Shown one piece after another: positions 52,191 through 61,515 of a DNA stretch of 64,000 nucleotides. This stretch comes from Meridianimarinicoccus marinus (lineage in GTDB: Bacteria; Pseudomonadota; Alphaproteobacteria; Rhodobacterales; Rhodobacteraceae), in NCBI RefSeq assembly GCF_040689105.1, contig NZ_JBFBVU010000007.1:1-64000 (forward strand). The letters run 5' to 3'. The notes below the pieces were generated by a model that was given only the letters and a program-made list of their open reading frames with translations, was not told the DNA's origin and did no database searches. Numbering within the stretch: the first letter of the stretch is position 1; each line of letters starts with the position of its first letter. Both the position numbers and the translations under genes were made by a program.

Positions 52191-55100
52191 TTATGTTCCC
52201 TCGGCGCTGCCTTGCGAAGGCTTCCAGCCGGCCAGATCACCAAGCACAGCTTCCAGACCACCGCGCGGATCTTCCACGCAGCCCTCGATCCACCAGACGC
52301 CCTGCCAGGAGCGTCCGCGCCCGGACCGCTGGTAACACGCGTATTTAAGGGACATTTCCCTATAAGAAGTATTCATAGGGGTTTGTCCCTTAAATGGCGT
52401 TCGGGCCAACGCCTTCTTGGCTTGTTCGACATTTCTGAACAATTCTGGATGCAACACGGCTGCGTCAGCCGGGCTATCGACCGCCAGGCCCGCCAGCAGC
52501 ATCCGTTGCACAACATCGGGACGCTCCAGATCCCAGGCCGCCAGCCGGTCATGGACCAGTGGCAAGGCCACATCCGCCAGAAGATGCACATCGAGCGGGT
52601 TGGCAGCCGTGCGGTTTACACCGCGACCCCGGCCGATCACCTGGACAAGCTCGTCGTCGCAGATCGCGGCGCGCACCCGTTCTGCCTTGGGATCCTCATG
52701 ACGAATGACACGCACGGTCCGAGTGGACCCATCGCGCATGTGAATGCCGGCCATCTGCTTTTGGTATCCACCCTTCGGGACACTCCCATCATAGGCCGCG
52801 CAGAAGGGCACCAGCGCCTCCGAGGACGGCAAGGGGCGTCCGACGACGATGATTACCGCAACATCTCCGAACTGGTCGATCCCTGCCAGCGCGTTGAAAT
52901 GCCCGGTTTCCACGCCCGGGATGGACCTGAACGCAGACTCACAAGCCTTGTGCGTGACCACAAGAACCCGCCCCGGTGCATATCTGTGAGATTGCCATCG
53001 AACATACGCTACACAGTCTTCCAGCAGGGCTGTGCGGGCCTTGTCGCGCGCACCCCTGCCCAGAAGTGCCGCCTTCGAGAACCCGCCGGCGACCAGCTTG
53101 ACCGACATATGGGGCGCGGAGGCTTCGACTGTTTGTGTCGCCAGCCCCGGCAAGACGCAGGTTGCCATTTCCGGCCGAAGCGTCGCGTCGAGATGCAGGA
53201 TCGGCACGGGTTGGAAACTGGGGTGCGGCGCCATGAGCTCCGTCAGATCGATCCTCAGCTCCCCTGCGGCCCCCTGTCCCGCTCTGACCTCTACACATCC
53301 GGCCGATCGGTTTGGGCTCCCGCACAGTCCCGCGACCGCCCGCCACATTCGTGCCAGGTCCTTGGCCCTCTGGTTTTCCAGGGCGCGCTTCATACCCTCT
53401 GAACGCGCGCGCCGGTCCTGCCCCGGACAGAGGTTCGGGGAGATCATGCCGCGGAACTCCAGACGTTCTGCCAATTGGCACATGTCCGCAGACAATCCGG
53501 CCGCCTCAAGCGCCCTGCGCGTCAGTGGGCGTCCGATACAGCTGACGCAGGCCGCATGCAGACGTTTGCGCAGTGCATCCCCATCGGCCAGCCGCAGGGC
53601 CGCCACGTTGCGCGCAAGCGCGGTTCCAGGATCTGCCGCCCGAGGTGGCGCAAGGCAGATATCTGCAGTTTTGCGCAGCGCCCGGCTCCAACAGCCTTCA
53701 TCGATCAGGATGGCTGCAAGCTGTGCCGAGGAAATGGGCAACCCACTGAACAGCACGTCGTAGGCCGCAACGATGATGTCGGCCGCCGCGACATCGCACC
53801 GGTTCTCCTGCTTGAGGCAGCCGTTGAGGAATTGGCAGCTCCGTCCATCGCTGTCCTGGCAAATCGTCGTCTGCGGCGGCAGACCGGCGGCCAGGGCTGC
53901 CCTGATCCCGTCAATGTCCCTGCACAGCGGCTGGCCGCTGCCCGGATCTGCCCGCTCGTACCCGCGATGCACCGCAATCTTCAATCCGGTACCGCGCCCG
54001 TGGTCGGCCATTTCCTCAGCCAGCGCGTGGGAGGGGACCAGGATCAACAGGCGATCAGGGTGACCCGCCGCCCCCAGCTTGGCGCGCAGCCGCGCAAGAT
54101 GGGTCAGCGCAATCCGGCTTTTGCCCAGCCCGACCGTGGCCCGGATCCCGATGCGCGGAGGCATCTGGGTCCGCCCGCCCTCATGCCACTGCAGGATTTG
54201 GCGACAAGCACCCTCCATGTACGTCTCAAGACGGTCGCGGGCGCCGACCACGTCCAGAACCGGCGGGTCGTAATCCGGCCTGGCTTCACAACCACTGCGC
54301 GGCGCAAGACGGTCTTCGCGGTGAAGTCGCAGCTTGTCCGCGATCTTTCGCCTCGCATCACCCAGGTCATAGCCCCGGCCGCCATCCTGGCGCGGCCGGC
54401 CGAGGTCCGTGGTGGCGCAAAACCGGTCCCAGGCCCTTGCGGCCAATCGGTCCGGCTCCGGGTCGTCACCGATATCCAGGGCATCATGGAGGGCATGCCA
54501 GGTGATGCTGGACAGCCAGCTGTCCCGCCCATCGATCACCAGACCGTCCTCGTTCCTGACCGGGCCTGTCGCTGCCGGGGTCCCCCTGGACGCACGCTTG
54601 CCTCCCCTTGCAGGCCTGTTGCGCAGATCCAGTCGCGCCGCCATATCGCCGAGGAACGTTTCGATCCCCGCCGCGTCGATCTCGGGAAGTTCCTGCAACG
54701 GGATGTCCAGCGGCGTGTCTCCCTGCGGCCAGTAATAGGGCCTGCCGGTTCCCGGGTGCCGGCCAAAAGCCACGAATTGCTGTCCGGTTCCAAGCACCTC
54801 GATTGCTCCCAGCTTGCGCTTGGCAAACGGCTGGACGGTGCGATAGAGCAGCAATCGTTTTGGCCAAAGGCCAACCCTTGTCGGGGCCTCCCCGAAACGG
54901 CGCACTGCTTCGGCGCACACCTCATGGGCCTGGTCTGGGTCGAGCAGATCGATGTCCAACCCGACCAGGTTCCCGGTGCGAAGTCCGACGCCGCAGTCTG
55001 GATATCTAGCGCTCCAGTCCTGCACGCTGGCCGCGTCGATGGCCACGGTGGACCAACGGCTCAGGGCTGGTCTCTTGGTACCGGGCAGGATCGGCAGCGG

Positions 55101-55229
55101 TGCATAGCCGTTGTCCAGAAGTTGCGCTGCCGCAAGTTCAAATGTCTCGAACCCAGCAGGTTCGGGGCGGCGCTCGGCCCCCCTTTGATCCTTCGGTCTG
55201 TCCGGTGGGGGCTTGACTGGCGCCGCCAC
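52191..55229 (-). CDS. Bifunctional primase-polymerase with helicase-like domain (element B)
   Basis: A 1012-residue protein starting at a GTG (55229). The N-terminal 220 residues are a Prim-Pol domain: LPILPGTKRPALSRWSTVAI, GVGLRTGNLVGLDIDLLDPD with the catalytic D-x-D, and GTGQQFVAFGRHPGTGRPYY. The central part (from about 355) has a Walker A-like VGLGKSRIALTHLARL and AAILIDEGCWSRAL, in the place of a helicase. Later blocks include VIGRGRGVNR. It replaces the P4-type primase of element A in the same position next to an AlpA-type gene. It likely supports replication of the element. The mid region, with several cysteines (CQDSDGRSCQFLNGC), is unusual. Confidence 0.82.
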   Translation of the reverse strand: MAAPVKPPPDRPKDQRGAERRPEPAGFETFELAAAQLLDNGYAPLPILPGTKRPALSRWSTVAIDAASVQDWSARYPDCGVGLRTGNLVGLDIDLLDPDQAHEVCAEAVRRFGEAPTRVGLWPKRLLLYRTVQPFAKRKLGAIEVLGTGQQFVAFGRHPGTGRPYYWPQGDTPLDIPLQELPEIDAAGIETFLGDMAARLDLRNRPARGGKRASRGTPAATGPVRNEDGLVIDGRDSWLSSITWHALHDALDIGDDPEPDRLAARAWDRFCATTDLGRPRQDGGRGYDLGDARRKIADKLRLHREDRLAPRSGCEARPDYDPPVLDVVGARDRLETYMEGACRQILQWHEGGRTQMPPRIGIRATVGLGKSRIALTHLARLRAKLGAAGHPDRLLILVPSHALAEEMADHGRGTGLKIAVHRGYERADPGSGQPLCRDIDGIRAALAAGLPPQTTICQDSDGRSCQFLNGCLKQENRCDVAAADIIVAAYDVLFSGLPISSAQLAAILIDEGCWSRALRKTADICLAPPRAADPGTALARNVAALRLADGDALRKRLHAACVSCIGRPLTRRALEAAGLSADMCQLAERLEFRGMISPNLCPGQDRRARSEGMKRALENQRAKDLARMWRAVAGLCGSPNRSAGCVEVRAGQGAAGELRIDLTELMAPHPSFQPVPILHLDATLRPEMATCVLPGLATQTVEASAPHMSVKLVAGGFSKAALLGRGARDKARTALLEDCVAYVRWQSHRYAPGRVLVVTHKACESAFRSIPGVETGHFNALAGIDQFGDVAVIIVVGRPLPSSEALVPFCAAYDGSVPKGGYQKQMAGIHMRDGSTRTVRVIRHEDPKAERVRAAICDDELVQVIGRGRGVNRTAANPLDVHLLADVALPLVHDRLAAWDLERPDVVQRMLLAGLAVDSPADAAVLHPELFRNVEQAKKALARTPFKGQTPMNTSYREMSLKYACYQRSGRGRSWQGVWWIEGCVEDPRGGLEAVLGDLAGWKPSQGSAEGT

Positions 55230-55241
55230 CGCGCGAGAACC

Positions 55242-55345
55242 TCAGTCGCCCTGCCGATGTGCCTGCTCCCAGGCAAGCACATCTTCGCGCAGGTACCGGA
55301 TCGACGCGCCAATCATGAGCCAGGGCGGACCGGAACCCGTACCGG
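55242..55345 (-). pseudogene. AlpA-type HTH gene, only the C-terminal part left
   Basis: The minus strand reads GTGSGPPWLMIGASIRYLRE then DVLAWEQAHRQGD and stops 12 bases before the primase GTG. The pattern GTGPPW-MIG--IRY-R-D is the C-terminal half of AlpA-like excision regulators. The N-terminal HTH is missing and replaced by sequence of the recD2-like fragment on the other strand, so the gene was cut at about 55335. Confidence 0.65.
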
Positions 55346-56962
55346 CTCGCCCGCGACATCCGCGGTATCGGATTCCGGACGGCAGACCTGATCGCCGGCA
55401 AGATCGGCATCGAGAAGACCGCCACGATCCGCGTGCGCGCCGGCATCTCCTTCGCACTGACCGAGGCGATGAGCGACGGGCATTGCGGATTGCCCGTGAC
55501 CGACCTCATGGCGCTGGCCGAGAAGCTTCTCGAGGTTCCGCGCCCGCTGATTGAGACCGCGCTCGACCTTGAGATCGCGGACGAAACCGTGATCCGCGAC
55601 GCGGTCGGCGAGACCGCCTGTATCTTCCTGGCCGGCCTCTACCAGGCCGAACGCGGGATCGCGCAGCACCTTCAGAGGCTGTCCGTGGCGCCGCTTCCCT
55701 GGGCCGCGATTGACGCCGACAAGGCCCTGCCATGGATCGAGCAAAGAACAGGGCTCACGCTGGCCGAGAGCCAGGCCGAGGCGATCCGGCTGGCACTGCG
55801 CTCGAAGGTCCTCGTGATTACCGGCGGCCCCGGCGTCGGCAAGACAACCATCGTCAATTCCATCCTGCGAATTCTCGCCGCGAAATCGGTCGAACTCCTG
55901 CTCTGCGCACCGACAGGCCGCGCCGCCAAGCGCATGACCGAGGCCACCGGACGGGAAGCGAAGACAATCCATCGGTTGCTGGAATTCGATCCCAGGGGCT
56001 TCCGGTTCAAGCACGACGAGGACAACCCGCTCGACTGCGATCTCCTCGTGATCGATGAAAGCTCGATGGTCGACGTCTCGCTGATGCTCTCGCTCCTGCG
56101 TGCGGTTCCGGACCGATCGGCGGTTCTGATCGTCGGTGACATCGACCAGCTGCCCTCGGTCGGCCCCGGGCAGGTCCTGGCCGATATCATCGGCTCCGGC
56201 GTGGTGCCGGTCGTGCGCCTGACCGAGGTGTTCCGCCAGGCCGCCAGCAGCCAGATCATTTCCAGCGCGCACCGGATCAACCAGGGCAGGCAGCCGGACC
56301 TTTCGAAGCCTGACGGAGAGACGGATTTCTATTTCGTTCCGGCGGCCGAACCCGAGCAGGCGGTCGAGCGTATTGTTGAGCTTGTCCGCAACAGGATTCC
56401 CCGCCGCTTCGGGCTCGATCCGATCCGAGAGGTGCAGGTCCTCTGTCCGATGAACCGCGGCGGCGTCGGCGCCCGTTCGCTGAACATCGAACTCCAGGCC
56501 GCCCTGAACCCATCCGGCGACAACAAGGTCGAGCGGTTCGGCTGGACCTTCGCGCCCGGCGACAAGGTCATGCAGATCGAGAACGACTATGACAAGGAGG
56601 TCTACAACGGTGACATCGGCTATGTCGGCGGGATCGATGCCGAGGAGCAGGAACTCTCGGTGGACTTCGATGGCCGGAACGTCGTCTTCGGTTTCGGCGA
56701 ACTGGACACGCTCGTGCCCGCATACGCTGCCACGATCCACAAGAGCCAGGGTTCCGAGTACCCGGCCGTGATCATTCCGGTGATGACCCAGCATTACGCC
56801 ATGCTGCAGCGAAATCTGCTCTACACCGGCATCACTCGTGGCAAGAGGCTGGTGGTGCTGGTCGGCCAGAAGAGAGCAGTGGCGATCGCCGTGAAGAACG
56901 TGTCGGGGCGGAGACGGTGGTCCAGGCTACACGAATGGCTGGCCGGAGATGTCGTGACCTGA
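55331..56962 (+). pseudogene. recD2: RecD2-like SF1 helicase, N-terminal part missing
   Basis: The frame starts within the gene: NPYRLARDIRGIGFRTADLI is the helix-hairpin-helix region found about 200 residues into RecD2. A GTG at 55433 could restart translation (509 residues). The motor is complete: GGPGVGKTTIVNSI is Walker A, LVIDESSMVDVSLM is motif II, GDIDQLPSVGPGQV is motif III, and YAATIHKSQGSEYPAVI and NLLYTGITRGKRLVVL are the last motifs. RecD2 is a 5-prime to 3-prime DNA helicase in repair. The missing N-terminus and the head-on join with the AlpA remnant mark a deletion or recombination junction at about 55330-55345. Confidence 0.83.
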
Positions 56963-57031
56963 CCGAATTGCGCGAAACCGGGCGAAGCGGCACGAGATAT
57001 TCGTCGTGTCCGCCAGATCGGACGTTGCAGT

Positions 57032-57280
57032 TCAGTGCAGCCGGGCGTGCACCAGATACGCCTCGACGCTGTCCTCGCCCAGCGCCCGAAGGGCTTCGAG
57101 CCGGTGCAAGCCCTCCAGCAGGACGTACCGCCCTTTTCCCTGCCGCAAACGGATCGGAGTCGTCTGCCCGATCTCGATGATGCTCTCGGCAAAGGTCTCC
57201 ACCTTTGCCGGATCGAGTGTCTTTTTCCGCTTTGCGGGCACGTAAATCTCTGCGATCGGGTACTTCTTCTTCTCCAGCAT
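57032..57280 (-). CDS. ParB-like nuclease-domain small protein
   Basis: An 82-residue protein with the ParB/sulfiredoxin pattern: FAESIIEIGQTTPIRLRQGK then YVLLEGLHRLEALRALGEDS. It contains only this domain and no HTH, so it is a short, standalone ParB-like member, as found in plasmid and island modules. It is convergent with the recD2-like gene and precedes the DUF2924-recombinase set on the other strand. Role unknown. Confidence 0.83.
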   Translation of the reverse strand: MLEKKKYPIAEIYVPAKRKKTLDPAKVETFAESIIEIGQTTPIRLRQGKGRYVLLEGLHRLEALRALGEDSVEAYLVHARLH

Positions 57281-57606
57281 TCAGAGCCGCCCTTGTTTCA
57301 CGTTGCATCCCCGGTCGGGCCGTATCCCACCGCGCAAGAGCGACGGTATGCAAGCTCGAAGCTCGCATGCTGTCGCGACCGCTTTTCCCAACGGGATTCG
57401 ACAGGGCGAATGAGATCGCGCCAATGCTACGCCCGCGGCCGGCGACAAGGCAAAGGCAACTTTCCGGTTTCTCTTGCCGACGCCGTTCCGCAGCGTGACC
57501 CGTCCGGCGATGCCGCGCATCCCACCGGCTGCGCAGACCTGCGCATGAACCCCGCGCGCGCCATGTAGCGATAGCGATCCTGACCAGGATGGGTAGCGTC
57601 GCCATC
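57281..57606. other. Gene-free stretch before the element B recombinase module
   Basis: About 325 bp with no supported gene. Low-complexity and conserved islands were not seen, apart from codon-like shadow frames without ribosome sites. It probably holds the promoter of the small protein-DUF2924-recombinase genes; no strong -35/-10 was recognised. Confidence 0.4.
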
Positions 57607-57834
57607 ATGCGAGACAAGAACCGATCCAGACCTGCTGTTGCCGGCCCGAATCCACTGCCGCCCGACCAGATGACCGCCGCCGAACGCCGCGCCGAACTTT
57701 GCCGCCTGCTCGCCGCCGGCCTGATCCGGCTTCGTGCCGCTCCGCAACTCTCTGCGGAAACTGGAGAATTTCCGCTACACAACTCACCCGCTCAGAGCGG
57801 TCATGCAACCACCAGAAAACGGAGACATTCATGA
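57607..57834 (+). CDS. Small conserved protein upstream of the DUF2924 gene (element B)
   Basis: A 75-residue protein; MTAAERRAELCRLLAAGLIR is shared with the element A protein at 25253-25456. The longer start at 57589 is possible. Its stop overlaps the DUF2924 start as ATGA. Presence in the same place in both elements is the main evidence that it is a gene. Confidence 0.72.
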   Translation: MRDKNRSRPAVAGPNPLPPDQMTAAERRAELCRLLAAGLIRLRAAPQLSAETGEFPLHNSPAQSGHATTRKRRHS

Positions 57835-58274
57835 CCGACACCATTCCCGCGCGCCTGACGGCGCTGAAGACCACCCCGACGCCCGAACTGAGAGACCAGT
57901 GGCGCGAACTTTTCGACAGCGATCCGCCACCGTTCAACCGCCGTTATCTCGAAAGCCGGCTGGCCTATCGCATCCAGGAACTGGCCTATGGCGGGCTGAA
58001 GCCCAAAACGGTCCGGCGTCTGGAAAAACTCGGTGAGGAACTCGACGGCGGCGACCGGAAGAAGAGCCGCATCCGCGCCGACCTGACGCCCATCGTCGGC
58101 ACGCGCCTGATCCGCGAGTGGCAGGGCTTAGAGCATGTCGTCACCGTCACCGCGGACGGCTTCGAATGGCAGGGCCGGCCCTACAAATCGCTTTCGGCCA
58201 TCGCACGCGCCATTACCGGCACGCGCTGGAATGGCTGGGTGTTCTTTGGTTTGAAGAACCGGAGGTCGGCATGA
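57831..58274 (+). CDS. DUF2924 protein (element B)
   Basis: A 147-residue protein, IPARLTALKTTPTPELRDQW to ALARAITGTRWNGWVFFGL-like end (ending LKNRRSA). It lacks the 30-residue tail of the element A version. Start at 57831 has GGAGAC upstream and overlaps the preceding stop; its own stop overlaps the recombinase start. Likely accessory factor for the serine recombinase. Confidence 0.87.
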   Translation: MTDTIPARLTALKTTPTPELRDQWRELFDSDPPPFNRRYLESRLAYRIQELAYGGLKPKTVRRLEKLGEELDGGDRKKSRIRADLTPIVGTRLIREWQGLEHVVTVTADGFEWQGRPYKSLSAIARAITGTRWNGWVFFGLKNRRSA

Positions 58275-59581
58275 CGAAACCCATCCTCCGCAAACTCCGC
58301 TGTGCCATCTACACCCGCAAATCCTCCGAGGAAGGGCTGGAGCAGGAGTTCAACAGCCTTCATGCACAGCGCGAAGCCTGCGAGGCCTACATCGCCAGCC
58401 AGCGCTCCGAGGGCTGGGTGCTGGTCCGCGACCAGTACGACGACGGCGGCATCTCTGGCGGCACGCTCGACCGGCCCGCGGTGCAGCGGCTGCTGGAGGA
58501 CATCGAGGACGGGCTGATCGACGTGGTGGTCGTTTACAAAATCGACCGCCTTAGCCGCTCGCTGGCCGATTTTGCCAAGCTGGTGGAAGTCTTCGACCGC
58601 AATGGCGTGACCTTCGTGTCGGTGACGCAGTCGTTCAACACGACCACATCGATGGGCAGACTGACGCTGAATATCCTGCTCAGCTTCGCCCAGTTCGAGC
58701 GTGAGGTGACAGCGGAGCGCATCCGCGACAAGTTTGCCGCCAGCCGCAAGAAAGGCATGTGGATGGGCGGGGTGCCGCCCTACGGATATCGGGTCGAAAG
58801 CAGAAAGCTGGTGGTGGACGACGAGCGCGCTGATCATGTCCGCTGGATCTTCGCGCGCTTCCTCGAGATCGGCTCTGGCACGGAACTGGCCCGCGAGGTC
58901 GAGAAACGTGGCATCCGCACGCCGAAAGGCAACCGGATCGACAAGAAGTATCTCTACCGGATGCTGAACAACCGCGCCTATATCGGCGAGGCCGTCCACA
59001 AGGGCGACAGCTATCCCGGCGAGCATGATGCCATAGTCGAGTCCGAGACATGGGACCGGGTCCACACCATCCTGCGGGAGAGTCCCCGAAAACGGGCCGC
59101 GCGCACCCGCGCAGAGACGCCTGCGCTGCTGAAGGGGCTGCTGTTCGGCCCCGACGGCGCCGCCTTCTCGCCGACCCACACCCGCAAGGGCGACAGACTC
59201 TACCGCTACTATGTCAGCCAGACCATACTGAAACACGGCGCCGGATCGTGCCCAATCGGCCGTGTCCCCGCCGCCGAGATAGAGGCTACCGTCATCGACC
59301 AGTTGCGTGCCGTGTTCCGCCAGCCCGAGATCGTGGCCGGCACATGGAAGGCGGCGCGGGCGCAAGATGGCGATATCACCGAGTCCGACGCCCGTTCGGC
59401 CCTGCAGCAACTCGACCCGCTGTGGGACGAACTCTTTCCCGCCGAGCAGACGCGCATCGTGGCACTGCTGGTCGAGCGAGTGGACATCAGCACGGAGGGC
59501 CTGAACGTCAGGCTCCGCGTCGACGGTCTCCGTGGCCTTGCGCGCGAAATGCTCGCCGGCGAAATGGGCGCAGCGGCATGA
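58271..59581 (+). CDS. Large serine recombinase (element B integrase)
   Basis: A 436-residue recombinase related to 25989-27299: catalytic serine in YTRKSSEEG, KIDRLSRSLADFAKL, SFAQFEREVTAERIRDK and TPKGNRIDKKYLYRMLNNRA. Near the zinc ribbon it has GSCPIGR where the element A protein has GSCCVGR, so one cysteine is lost. The start at 58271 overlaps the DUF2924 stop. Enough changes separate the two proteins to suggest that they recognise different att sites, which is inferred. Confidence 0.93.
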   Translation: MTKPILRKLRCAIYTRKSSEEGLEQEFNSLHAQREACEAYIASQRSEGWVLVRDQYDDGGISGGTLDRPAVQRLLEDIEDGLIDVVVVYKIDRLSRSLADFAKLVEVFDRNGVTFVSVTQSFNTTTSMGRLTLNILLSFAQFEREVTAERIRDKFAASRKKGMWMGGVPPYGYRVESRKLVVDDERADHVRWIFARFLEIGSGTELAREVEKRGIRTPKGNRIDKKYLYRMLNNRAYIGEAVHKGDSYPGEHDAIVESETWDRVHTILRESPRKRAARTRAETPALLKGLLFGPDGAAFSPTHTRKGDRLYRYYVSQTILKHGAGSCPIGRVPAAEIEATVIDQLRAVFRQPEIVAGTWKAARAQDGDITESDARSALQQLDPLWDELFPAEQTRIVALLVERVDISTEGLNVRLRVDGLRGLAREMLAGEMGAAA

Positions 59582-59970
59582 CCCGCTCAGCACCGACCTC
59601 CGACACGGTAACGCTTCACGTGCCGTTCCGCGTCGTGAAGCGCGGCGGGCGGAAGGAAATGCAGCTCCCGCCCGGCGCACCAGCCCAGCGCCGGACCGAC
59701 AGCACGCTGGTCAAGGCGCTGGCCCGCGCGTTCAGGTGGAAGCGAATGCTGGAGACCGGCGAGTTCGCCACCATCGCTGAACTGGCCGAGCGGGAGGGAA
59801 TCGCACCGTCCTACATGACCCGCGTCTTGCGCCTCACGCTGCTCGCGCCCGGAATCGTCGAGGCGATCCTGGATGGAAAGCAGGACCCGGAAGTAACGCT
59901 GGCGCGGTTGCTCGAGCCACTTCCGCCAGTATGGGCGGACCAGCCGGATCACTTCGCGCAGATCGGCTGA
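59578..59970 (+). CDS. HTH protein following the serine recombinase (element B)
   Basis: A 130-residue protein with the same plan as 27296-27688: VPFRVVKRGGRKEMQLPPGA, TIAELAEREGIAPSYMTRVL and LLEPLP. It starts four bases before the recombinase stop (ATGA). Its HTH region is nearly identical to the element A protein while the C-terminal tail differs, pointing to conserved DNA binding. Confidence 0.82.
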   Translation: MTRSAPTSDTVTLHVPFRVVKRGGRKEMQLPPGAPAQRRTDSTLVKALARAFRWKRMLETGEFATIAELAEREGIAPSYMTRVLRLTLLAPGIVEAILDGKQDPEVTLARLLEPLPPVWADQPDHFAQIG

Positions 59971-60280
59971 AGCGGCCGTTCATGAACCGCGCGACGGTCG
60001 GCCAACCCGAGCCCTTCCTGCCGATGCTGCGGTCCGAACGAACTGGTAATTTGCCGACCTTCCAGACCTTCGCTGCGGACGCGAAATTCCACGGTTCGCG
60101 ATGGTGACTTCGGTCAAGAAGGGCGGTAAACGGAAGCTCGCTGCGGATAGCATGGAGGTCTCCTTTCCCATCGATTGCTACCGGCGAAGGGCTCGCAGAT
60201 TCATGCATCTCTTCGGCATTACCTTGGGCGACAGAGGTCCCAAGAGTTTTCGGTAGTTGAAAAGTCGCAGCGGGGTCAGG
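59971..60280. other. Gene-free stretch between element B and the AraC-type gene
   Basis: About 310 bp. A weak minus-strand frame of 63 residues at 59980-60171 lacks support. The stretch could contain the right boundary of element B, but no att-like repeat matching 27688-27750 was recognised by eye. Confidence 0.4.
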
Positions 60281-61330
60281 CTAATCTGGAGGCGCACCGG
60301 CAATTTCGGCCTCTGGCGCCCCTGTCTTGCGCCAATCTTTCGGGGTTATCCCGAAGTTCCGCGTGAAAGCACGGGTCAGGGCCGATGTTTCGGACAGGCC
60401 AACCAACTGGGCAATCTCCTTGATCGAGTGGTCGGACTGGGTGAGTAACTCAGAAGCCCGTTCCATCCGAAGCCGGTTGATCACCTTGGACGCAGTTGTT
60501 CCGTAGGAGGACAAGCGCTTGTTAAGCACCTTGGTGGTGATGCTGCACATCCGGGCGGCCTCGCTCACCGTCAGTGCCGGATCGGACAGCCTTGACCGCA
60601 CGAGAATTTCGAAGCCTTCGAGGTAGTCCAGGGGCACATCGACCTGAACCGGTTCTTCGATATCATTGTCGTGGTTCGCGAGGACCTCGGGGTTGATTGG
60701 AAGCGACAACCAGGCCGCCGGAAAGCGGATCGAGAATCCCCTGTTGTTGCACTTGATGCCCCGCACGCCATGAAACTGCGCGGGCAGCAGGGTCGGGTCG
60801 CAGAGGCGCAAGACGACCTGAGCGGGATCCCATCGAAAATCGAGAACCCGATGCAGCAGGGAGATCCAGATCCCGACGAGAAAGGCGTCCGAATGGCCCG
60901 GCGACACCTCGGGTTCGAAATTGCGGCTGGTGGTGAAATAGACGTGCTCCTCCTCGATCAGGAGCCGGAAGGACACGGCGTTGCTTTCCTTCGAGACGAT
61001 CTGGGTGAACCGGGTGAAGAAATCACCAAGGGTCACCGACTGGCCGAGGAGCGCCCCACGGGGCAGGAATTTCAACAGGTCTGTCTGTTGCCCTGCCAAG
61101 GCACAGATATCAGGCCGGGTGACATCGGCGATGGAGGCCAGCGCCGCATAAACCGTGTCATGCGGAATGAAGGCGGCCGGGTTCAGGACCTGCTCCTCGC
61201 TCAAGCCATGCAGCCCAAGCGCGAAAACGGGATCCGCATCGAACCGCCGCATCATCGCCACGACGGGGCCGAGAACCGTGGCGCGCACGAGGGACAAACC
61301 GTCTTTCTGCTCTCCTTGCGGCATCCGCAT
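60281..61330 (-). CDS. AraC-family regulator with arabinose-binding-like N-terminal domain
   Basis: A 349-residue protein. The N-terminal region, VVAMMRRFDADPVFALGLHG, DICALAGQQTDLLKFLPRGA and RLLIEEEHVYFTTSRNFEPE, matches the Arabinose_bd-type (OruR/ArgR) effector domain. The C-terminal HTH pair is LTVSEAARMCSITTKVLNKR and IKEIAQLVGLSETSALTRAF, ending RNFGITPKDWRK. Start at 61330 follows AAAGG; longer frames to 61525 would cover the promoter region of the divergent gene. It is divergent from the amidohydrolase gene at 61516 and probably controls it. Confidence 0.87.
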   Translation of the reverse strand: MRMPQGEQKDGLSLVRATVLGPVVAMMRRFDADPVFALGLHGLSEEQVLNPAAFIPHDTVYAALASIADVTRPDICALAGQQTDLLKFLPRGALLGQSVTLGDFFTRFTQIVSKESNAVSFRLLIEEEHVYFTTSRNFEPEVSPGHSDAFLVGIWISLLHRVLDFRWDPAQVVLRLCDPTLLPAQFHGVRGIKCNNRGFSIRFPAAWLSLPINPEVLANHDNDIEEPVQVDVPLDYLEGFEILVRSRLSDPALTVSEAARMCSITTKVLNKRLSSYGTTASKVINRLRMERASELLTQSDHSIKEIAQLVGLSETSALTRAFTRNFGITPKDWRKTGAPEAEIAGAPPD

Positions 61331-61515
61331 CACCCTTTCGCTTTCCGCCACGCTACGGGCGCGCGCGCCTGACGGCCAAGCAGAAATTGGCTGAAATTGA
61401 CCGGATCGGGTCAGAAAAACGCACCACGGGATCAGCGGGTCAAAAGAATCTCGGGGCAGATGTGCATAGTGGGAGGATCGGTCCGCAGGAAGACCGACCC
61501 CTGGGAGGACACCGA

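Noticed and set aside
53475..55391. A 638-codon plus-strand frame opposite the primase-polymerase
   Set aside because: The minus strand has Prim-Pol and helicase motifs over the whole length; the plus frame has none and no ribosome site.
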